Source: Dyadobacter sp. CY326 (lineage in GTDB: Bacteria > Bacteroidota > Bacteroidia > Cytophagales > Spirosomataceae). From it: a stretch of DNA of 64,000 nucleotides. Shown in pieces: positions 54,632 to 61,247 of the stretch (its first letter is position 1; the number at the start of each line of letters is the position of its first letter). The stretch is from positions 372,001 through 436,000 of the forward strand of contig NZ_JAJUXI010000004.1 in the NCBI RefSeq assembly GCF_021390515.1, given 5' to 3'. The position numbers were made by a program, and so were the translations under genes. The notes under the pieces are model-generated. The model was not told the DNA's origin. It did not search any database and saw only the letters and a program-made list of their open reading frames with translations.

Positions 54632-57049
54632 ATGCTTCGAAATTATCTAAAAATCGCGGTCAGAAACTTGTTGGGAAACAAAGGCTATTCGGCCATAAAC
54701 ATTGGCGGATTGGCGCTCGGAATGGCGGTGGCAATGCTCATTGGACTCTGGGTTTATGATGAGCTCTCATTTAACAAGAACCACAAAAACTACAACCGAA
54801 TAGCAATGGTGGTTGTCAATCAGGTGCTTGGCGGAGCGTTACAGACATCAAAATCACTGCCTTACCCATTAGTTAACGAGCTCAGAACCAATTACCAAGA
54901 ACATTTCAAGCACATTGTTCCGTCGACACATATCATTGAGGATGTGTTAGCGGTTGGGGAAAAGAAACTTTCCCGAAAAGGACAGTTCGTCGGGTCCGAT
55001 GCTCCCGCATTGTTCACCATTGATATGGTCCGCGGTTCCTGGGCTGGACTGCTGGACCAGCAGTCCATTTTGCTTTCGGCATCAACAGCCAAGGCGCTTT
55101 TTGGTAACGCCAACCCGATGAATAGACAGATCAGGCTCGGCGAGAATCTTGATGTGAAGGTTACCGGCGTGTACAAAGATTTACCAGTAAATGCACAATT
55201 GCACGAAGCGCAGTTTCTCGCGTCCTGGGATTACTTTATTGCCAAAAATCCTTACATGAGCCAAAAGCAATGGGACAACCACGCGGTTGCGATATTCGTC
55301 GAAATCAAATCTGAAACTGACTTTAAGAAAGCGTCTGCCGCCATAAAAGATGCCGAACTAAAAGTGATCAGGAACATAGACAATATGCAGAATGAAGCGG
55401 CAACAAACCCGCAGATCTGGTTGCATCCGATGCGCGACTGGCACCTTTTCTCAAATTTCAAAAATGGCCAGGCAGAGGCGGGACCGGTTCAATATGTTTG
55501 GCTGGTGGGGATGATTGGCTTTTTTGTACTGCTGCTGGCTTGCATTAATTTCATGAACCTGGCCACAGCGCGGTCCGAAAAGCGTGCAAAGGAAGTTGGG
55601 ATTCGAAAGGCCATTGGTTCGCAGCGGTTACAATTGGCGGGCCAGTTTTTTACCGAATCGTTTTTGGTCGTTATCCTTGCTTTTTTTCTGGCGGCAACTT
55701 TGGTCGACGCATCATTGTCATGGTTTAACGTGCTGTCTGCCAAGCAAATGTCTATTCCTTGGGCAAACGGTTATTTTTGGCTTATAACCGTCTCTTTTGT
55801 GGTTATCACGGGCCTGCTGGCTGGAAGCTATCCTGCATTGTATCTGACCTCATTTCAGCCGGTAAAAGTGTTGAAAGGCAAGCTCATTCATCCGGGTCGG
55901 TTTGCCGCATTGCCAAGAAAGTTTCTGGTCGTTACGCAGTTTACGGTTTCCATAACATTGGTCATTTGTACGGCGGTTGTTTACAGCCAGGTTCAGTTTG
56001 CCAAAAATCGCCCGGTTGGTTATGAACGCAATGGTCTAGTGATGATTGCAATGAAGTCACAGGATTTTTATGAAAAGGAAGCGGTGATCCGTGCTGAGTT
56101 GAAAAAAACCGGAGCCGTTTCAGAAGTAGCCTTGTCGCAAAGTCCGGTTACTGGCGTTTGGTCTGAGAATGGAGGTTTCAGTTGGAAGGGGATGACAGAT
56201 CCGAATCCGCCGAGTTTCAGCACATTGACCGTTTCTCCTGAGTATGCAAAGGTTGTGAACTGGAAATTCATTGCGGGACGCAATTTCTCAAAGGATATGG
56301 CGTCTGATTCTGCGGGTTTTGTAATTAATGAAACTGCCGCCAAGCTGCTTGGCTTCAAAAATCCTGTCGGTGAAACCATGAGCTGGACAAGTCAGTGGAT
56401 GACCAACGGCGTGCAAAAGAATTTTCAAATCCTCGGTGTAGTGGAAGATATGGTCATGAAATCGCCATTTCAGCGTGTTTCGCCAACTGTTTTTTTCTTA
56501 TTTGGATCGCCCAACTGGATGAACATTAAGCTTAGTCCGAAAGCGAATCCAAGTGGCGCGTTAGCAAAAATCGGATCTATTTTTAGCAGACTAACACCGA
56601 CTGTTCCTTTTGAATACAAATTTGCAGATCAGGAATATGAAGCGAAGTTCAGGGCCGAGGAAACAATTGGCAAATTAATCAGCTTTTTTGCCTCATTGGC
56701 CATCTTCATTTCTTGTCTCGGTTTGTTTGGACTAGCGTCATTTGTTGCAGAACAACGCACAAAGGAAATCGGGATTCGGAAAGTGCTGGGGGCGTCAGTC
56801 GGGGCCTTGTGGCAGATGTTATCACAAGATTTTGTTCAATTGGTGGTGATCTCGGCCATCATTGCAACGCCGATTGCGTGGTTCGCCATGCAGGAGTGGC
56901 TCGAAAAATACACTTACCGGACGGTGATATCGGGGTGGATTTTCGTCAGCACCGGCATTGGCGCATTGGCGATAGCGCTAGCGACCGTTAGTTATCAAGC
57001 CATTCGCGCAGCTTTGATGGATCCGGTGAAAAGTCTTAAAAGCGAATGA
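54632..57049 (+). CDS. Double-length MacB/FtsX-type permease 16 (DMVM subgroup)
   Basis: 805 residues from MLRNYLKIAVRNL. It is the counterpart of permease 7: GLWVYDELSFNKNHKNY after TM1, the NRPVGYxRxGL start of domain 2, VVEDMVMKSP in place of DFHF, and ADQEYEAKFRAEE before TM6. The cytoplasmic motifs are RAKEVGIRKAIGSQ near 318 and RTKEIGIRKVLGAS near 709. The tail is DPVKSLKSE. Like permease 7 it is the last gene of its cluster. The 71 bp upstream show no TGGCAT box, so it is probably read from the fourth promoter. Confidence 0.92.
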   Translation: MLRNYLKIAVRNLLGNKGYSAINIGGLALGMAVAMLIGLWVYDELSFNKNHKNYNRIAMVVVNQVLGGALQTSKSLPYPLVNELRTNYQEHFKHIVPSTHIIEDVLAVGEKKLSRKGQFVGSDAPALFTIDMVRGSWAGLLDQQSILLSASTAKALFGNANPMNRQIRLGENLDVKVTGVYKDLPVNAQLHEAQFLASWDYFIAKNPYMSQKQWDNHAVAIFVEIKSETDFKKASAAIKDAELKVIRNIDNMQNEAATNPQIWLHPMRDWHLFSNFKNGQAEAGPVQYVWLVGMIGFFVLLLACINFMNLATARSEKRAKEVGIRKAIGSQRLQLAGQFFTESFLVVILAFFLAATLVDASLSWFNVLSAKQMSIPWANGYFWLITVSFVVITGLLAGSYPALYLTSFQPVKVLKGKLIHPGRFAALPRKFLVVTQFTVSITLVICTAVVYSQVQFAKNRPVGYERNGLVMIAMKSQDFYEKEAVIRAELKKTGAVSEVALSQSPVTGVWSENGGFSWKGMTDPNPPSFSTLTVSPEYAKVVNWKFIAGRNFSKDMASDSAGFVINETAAKLLGFKNPVGETMSWTSQWMTNGVQKNFQILGVVEDMVMKSPFQRVSPTVFFLFGSPNWMNIKLSPKANPSGALAKIGSIFSRLTPTVPFEYKFADQEYEAKFRAEETIGKLISFFASLAIFISCLGLFGLASFVAEQRTKEIGIRKVLGASVGALWQMLSQDFVQLVVISAIIATPIAWFAMQEWLEKYTYRTVISGWIFVSTGIGALAIALATVSYQAIRAALMDPVKSLKSE

Positions 57050-57101
57050 TCAAAAAAGAAATTTCAACAATCTCGGCCGATTTAATTTACAGTTTCAAAA
57101 T

Positions 57102-57115
57102 CCTTTGTACAAAGG
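57102..57115. promoter_or_regulatory. Perfect 14-bp palindrome upstream of the Wzi-like gene
   Basis: CCTTTGTACAAAGG is fully self-complementary. It lies 4 bp before TATCTTG, a near match to a -7 element, and 37 bp before the start codon at 57152, so it would sit in or next to the core promoter. It is a possible operator; no regulator can be named. Confidence 0.35.
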
Positions 57116-57151
57116 TCTTATCTTGCGCGTAAATCCTTCATAAAGTGAGTT

Positions 57152-58654
57152 ATGCTTAGGTTACGACCGATTTTTTACACCACTGTATTGTTTTTAATTC
57201 TCCATTCAATGTCCGTTAGGGCGCAGGAGAACAAGACCTTGATCCCAAATATCCATGCATCGCTCGAAGCCGGAGCATATATTTCTTCCCCAAAAACGAC
57301 TCCATTCTGGCTGCGAACAAATCAATTTGGCATTGTTCCGAACACAACGCCTGCGGGACAAATACAGGGAACCGTTTCGAAGCCTTACGTTTTTTTCGAC
57401 TCGTTAACCAATCGCAAAAAGAAAACGGATTGGGGTTTTGCCGTCAATCCTGTGCTGACGTATACAGATAAGGATCAGTTGAAAGTGCAGCTGCCTGAGT
57501 CGCATGTGAAAGCGCGATTTCGAATGCTTGAAATCTATGCCGGTCGCCGAAAGGAAGTGATGGGATTGGGCGATACGACGCTATCTTCCGGCTTTTACTC
57601 TGGCTCAGGCAATTCAATGCCTATTCCAAAAGTGCAGATTGGCACCGTGACTTTTGTGCCATTGAAGTTTACAGCTAATTTCCTCGCCATACACGCTGGT
57701 TTTGCGCACGGGTGGTTCAATACAAATTATATTAAAGGCATCAGACTGCATCAAAAATTCTTGTATTTCAGGTTGGGGAAACCTCAGTCGAAGAGTAAAT
57801 TTTACTTTGGACTCAACCACAATGTCCTTTGGGCAGGGCATTCCGAAGAATTAAAAAACCATCCGGAACTCGCATTAAACGGCGAATTGCCTTCATCCTG
57901 GAAGTTTTTTCCAAATGTTGTGCTGGCTTACACTTCAAAAAACTGGTTTGAAAAAAATGGTTACGGATCGTTCGATAGTTACCGGCTAGGTAACCACCTA
58001 GGCAGCTACGACTTTGCGTTCGAGACAAAATTCGATGATAAAAAGCTCTTCATTTATCATCAACATCCTTTTGAAGATGTTTCGAGTATGCTGTTTAAGA
58101 ACATTCCCGATGGTTTGTATGGCATTAATCTCAAAATGAACCGTTTAGGAAGTGATGCAGGATTTGTTTTGACACATGTTACGCTGGAATTTTTGACGAC
58201 CAAAGACCAGTCCGGGTCCACTTTTTACATTCCCGGAAGCACTTATCAAGGCGCTGATAATTATTTTAATCATTCGCAATACAGCAAGGGCTGGTCTTAT
58301 AATGACCGCACGGTCGGGACGCCATTTATTGTTCCAGGCGTAGACATGGATAAGTCTAATGTGTTCAGCGGCAGATATTTCCCTAGCAACCGCGTAAATG
58401 TATTTTACGGAGGAGCGCAGGGGAAATGGCGTAATGTGCTTTCCTTGACATTACGTGCTTCGTATAGCCGGAACTTCGGGATCCCGGGTGAGCCATTCAA
58501 TCCGCCAAGAGGGCAGTTGTCCACATTATTGGGAGCGCAATATGATTTGCCTTCTATCAAAAGAACCAGTTTAATTGCCCGGCTGGCCATTGACAATGGT
58601 GATATTTTTGTCCATTCGACAGGCGGCTACATCGGCATTAGAAGGAGCTGGTAA
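57152..58654 (+). CDS. Capsule-assembly Wzi family outer-membrane protein
   Basis: 500 residues with a Sec signal peptide (FYTTVLFLILHSMSVRAQ). The mature protein has the Wzi-like pattern: an N-terminal segment with TTPFWLRTNQFGIVPNT near 48-64, then an aromatic-rich beta-barrel with KARFRMLEIYAGRRKEVMGLG near 125-145 and FAHGWFNTNYI near 186, and a final IRRSW. In Escherichia coli Wzi is an outer-membrane barrel that attaches capsular polysaccharide; here only the family is claimed. The gene stands alone between permease clusters 4 and 5 and ends just before a hairpin that carries the fifth activator site. Confidence 0.85.
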   Translation: MLRLRPIFYTTVLFLILHSMSVRAQENKTLIPNIHASLEAGAYISSPKTTPFWLRTNQFGIVPNTTPAGQIQGTVSKPYVFFDSLTNRKKKTDWGFAVNPVLTYTDKDQLKVQLPESHVKARFRMLEIYAGRRKEVMGLGDTTLSSGFYSGSGNSMPIPKVQIGTVTFVPLKFTANFLAIHAGFAHGWFNTNYIKGIRLHQKFLYFRLGKPQSKSKFYFGLNHNVLWAGHSEELKNHPELALNGELPSSWKFFPNVVLAYTSKNWFEKNGYGSFDSYRLGNHLGSYDFAFETKFDDKKLFIYHQHPFEDVSSMLFKNIPDGLYGINLKMNRLGSDAGFVLTHVTLEFLTTKDQSGSTFYIPGSTYQGADNYFNHSQYSKGWSYNDRTVGTPFIVPGVDMDKSNVFSGRYFPSNRVNVFYGGAQGKWRNVLSLTLRASYSRNFGIPGEPFNPPRGQLSTLLGAQYDLPSIKRTSLIARLAIDNGDIFVHSTGGYIGIRRSW

Positions 58655-58668
58655 CAAAGCATTTAAAG

Positions 58669-58714
58669 CTGTTCAAAGGCGAACAAAGTTGTCCGATTTC
58701 GGACAACTTTGTTC
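58669..58714. promoter_or_regulatory. Tandem inverted-repeat activator site, cluster 5 (also probable terminator)
   Basis: Site 1 (58669-58686) is CTGTTCA-AAGG-CGAACAA. Site 2 (58689-58706) is TTGTCCG-ATTT-CGGACAA, the best copy in the window. The centres, 58677.5 and 58697.5, are 20 bp apart. Site 2 is the core of a perfect hairpin with 15-base arms (58681-58695 and 58700-58714), followed by ATTTTT, which probably also terminates the Wzi-like transcript. The -24-like GG lies 64.5 bp after the site 2 centre. Confidence 0.7.
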
Positions 58715-58759
58715 ATTTTTGTACGGTTAATAAATTGATAATTAACAGGTTAGCTTTAG

Positions 58760-58776
58760 TGGCATAAAATTGTTAT
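58760..58776 (+). promoter_or_regulatory. Sigma-54-like promoter, cluster 5
   Basis: TGGCATAAAATTGTTAT differs from the cluster 3 element at a single position. The TTG is one base closer to the -24 box than canonical. Transcription would start near 58786, favouring the ATG at 58822 over that at 58792. Confidence 0.45.
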
Positions 58777-58821
58777 CGCAGGCACTGAAGCATGCTGATT
58801 TCATCCTTTCTCTTTCCTGCC

Positions 58822-61221
58822 ATGTTTAAAAATTACCTCAAAATTGCATTCCGCAATATCTGGAAAAACACAGTTTTTTCAGCGATTAACATTGTAGGCC
58901 TCGCGATCGGAATGGCGTCCTGCATCCTGATCATGCTTTTCGTTTTTTACGAGACAAGTTTTGATAAAATCCACACCAAGAATCTTTACAGACTTGATGA
59001 AGTCCAGAAGTTCAAAGGCATGGTTGCGCCTCAAAAAGTCGCGCTTTCTATGTTTCCAATGGGCCCGACATTGAAAAACGAATTTCCTGAGATTAAAAAC
59101 TTTGTCCGCATCAGAATTTTTGAACGGGTCGGATTAATGTTTCGGGACAAAAAAGCTGAGCTGCCCAAAGCCTTATGGGTTGATCCCAATTTTTTGCAAA
59201 TGTTTGAATACGAATTGCTTGAAGGCCAAAAGGATAATGTTTTGAAGGATCCGAATGCGGTTGTGCTTTCTAAGAAAAGTGCTGAGAGCATATTTGGGAA
59301 GGAAAATCCAATTGGAAAATCCATCATTCACTATGGCGAAGACACGCTGACATTCAAGGTGACCGGAATTATGGCAAATGTGCCGGCTAACTCGCATCTG
59401 CAATTCGACGCGTTGTTTTCGTTCAGCACCATTACGCGTCCCGATTATATGGAGAACTGGGGCGGAAACTGGCTGGTCACTTATCTGGAACTGGCACCCG
59501 GCACAAACACTGCTTCCCTCGAAAAAAAGTTTCCGGCCTATCTCGGACGGCATATGTCCAAGGAAAATGCTGCCAGCTATGAATTGTTTCTGCAACCACT
59601 GGCGGACGTGCATGCGAGGTCAACTGATATCACGCACGATTACATTAATTATCAGAAGTTCGACCGGAGTTACACATACATTTTTTCGGTCATTGCGATC
59701 ATTGTGCTTATCATTGCTTGTGTCAATTTTATGAATTTGTCAACGGCACGTTCCACAGGTCGGGCCAAGGAAGTGGGCATTCGTAAAGCCATTGGGGCAC
59801 AGCGCTTCCAATTGGCTGCACAGTTTATCGGCGAGTCCGTTTTGCTGGCATTTATGGCTTTGGTACTGGCTATGGCATTGGTTAAGTTGCTGTTGTCTTC
59901 GGTTAACAGTTTCAGTCAGCGCGAACTCGATTTTTCGTTATTTAGCCGCCCAGGCCTCTTGCTTGCGATTTTGGGCGGAACCATCATTATTGGCATTTTC
60001 TCGGGACTTTATCCAGCTGCATTTCTTTCTTCTTTTCAGCCCATTAAGGTGTTAAAAGGCACGCTTCGCGTTGGGAAAAGCAATTTTAGAAATGCGCTCG
60101 TAGTCGTTCAGTTTTCCAGCGCCGTTTTCTTGATCATTGCCACCGGTTTTGCGGTAAAGCAGCTTCGTTATATGGAGCAAAAAGATCCCGGTTTTGACAA
60201 AGAACAAGTTGTGATCATTCCATTGGATGCTAAGTCAGGGCCTAAATATCAGGCGATTAAGCAGGAACTTTTGTCCAGCTCATTTGTGGCGGGCGTCACA
60301 GGTTCGCAGCAGCGGTTAGGCAACAATTTACATCAGACGGGCGTCACTTTTCATGGCGATGGCCCTATCAAACAAATTGCTTCTTCGCAGGTTGTGGTTG
60401 ATCCGGATTACTTGTCTTTATATAAAATCAAAATCATCGCCGGACGAAATTTCCGCGACGATGCCGCCGACAATGCCAAGGCTTACATTATCAATGAATC
60501 ACTGGCCAAAGAACTTTTAAAAGACCAGCCCAAACTGACATTGCAATCGCTGATCGGTAAAAATTTCGGGTTTTCAGGCATGGATTCGACCGGTCGCATT
60601 GTGGGTGTTGCCAAGGATTTCAATTTCAATTCATTGCACCATAAAATCGAAACGCTCTGCCTTTTCAATCAGAAAGATTGGGGTTATGAGGAGATGTCGG
60701 TGCGCATCAAAGGCAAAGACGCCAAGCAAGCCATCGCCACAATCCAGGGCGTTTGGACATCAATCGTGCCCGAACAGGAATTCAAATATTCTTTCCTCGA
60801 CGATCATTTTGCGACATTATATAAGGCTGATAGTCAGGTGAGCAGCATTGTTGGAATCCTGGCAGCGCTCGCAGTTTTCGTTTCTTGCCTTGGGTTGTTT
60901 GGCCTGGCTTCCTATTCGGCGGAGCGCAGGATCAAGGAAATTGGCGTTCGCAAAGTGATGGGCGCTTCGGTCGCCGGCATTGTCGCATTGCTCTCCAGGG
61001 ATTTTTTAAAATTGGTTCTGGCTTCGATCCTCATTGCGTCGCCCGTTGCGTGGTGGGCCGTGAGCACCTGGCTAAAAGATTTTGCATATCGGATCGACAT
61101 AGAATGGTGGGTTTTTGCACTCGCAGGCGCGTTATCCATTATCGTTGCATTGCTGACCATCAGTTTTCAGAGCGTTAAAGCGGCATTGGCCAATCCGGTT
61201 AAATCATTGCGGAACGAGTAA
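58822..61221 (+). CDS. Double-length MacB/FtsX-type permease 17
   Basis: 799 residues from MFKNYLKIAFRNI; the ATG at 58792 adds ten hydrophobic residues not seen in siblings and starts almost at the predicted transcript end. The cytoplasmic motifs are RAKEVGIRKAIGAQ near 314 and RIKEIGVRKVMGAS near 703. Domain 2 has AGRNFRDDAADNAKAY and VAKDFNFNSL. The region after TM1 reads YETSFDKIHTKNLYRL. TM5 is unusual (VVVQFSSAVFLIIATGFAV), lacking the common QFxIS. The tail is NPVKSLRNE. It is the first gene of the fifth cluster. Confidence 0.92.
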   Translation: MFKNYLKIAFRNIWKNTVFSAINIVGLAIGMASCILIMLFVFYETSFDKIHTKNLYRLDEVQKFKGMVAPQKVALSMFPMGPTLKNEFPEIKNFVRIRIFERVGLMFRDKKAELPKALWVDPNFLQMFEYELLEGQKDNVLKDPNAVVLSKKSAESIFGKENPIGKSIIHYGEDTLTFKVTGIMANVPANSHLQFDALFSFSTITRPDYMENWGGNWLVTYLELAPGTNTASLEKKFPAYLGRHMSKENAASYELFLQPLADVHARSTDITHDYINYQKFDRSYTYIFSVIAIIVLIIACVNFMNLSTARSTGRAKEVGIRKAIGAQRFQLAAQFIGESVLLAFMALVLAMALVKLLLSSVNSFSQRELDFSLFSRPGLLLAILGGTIIIGIFSGLYPAAFLSSFQPIKVLKGTLRVGKSNFRNALVVVQFSSAVFLIIATGFAVKQLRYMEQKDPGFDKEQVVIIPLDAKSGPKYQAIKQELLSSSFVAGVTGSQQRLGNNLHQTGVTFHGDGPIKQIASSQVVVDPDYLSLYKIKIIAGRNFRDDAADNAKAYIINESLAKELLKDQPKLTLQSLIGKNFGFSGMDSTGRIVGVAKDFNFNSLHHKIETLCLFNQKDWGYEEMSVRIKGKDAKQAIATIQGVWTSIVPEQEFKYSFLDDHFATLYKADSQVSSIVGILAALAVFVSCLGLFGLASYSAERRIKEIGVRKVMGASVAGIVALLSRDFLKLVLASILIASPVAWWAVSTWLKDFAYRIDIEWWVFALAGALSIIVALLTISFQSVKAALANPVKSLRNE

Positions 61222-61247
61222 TTGAAATTTCGAATAAATGGAGGATT

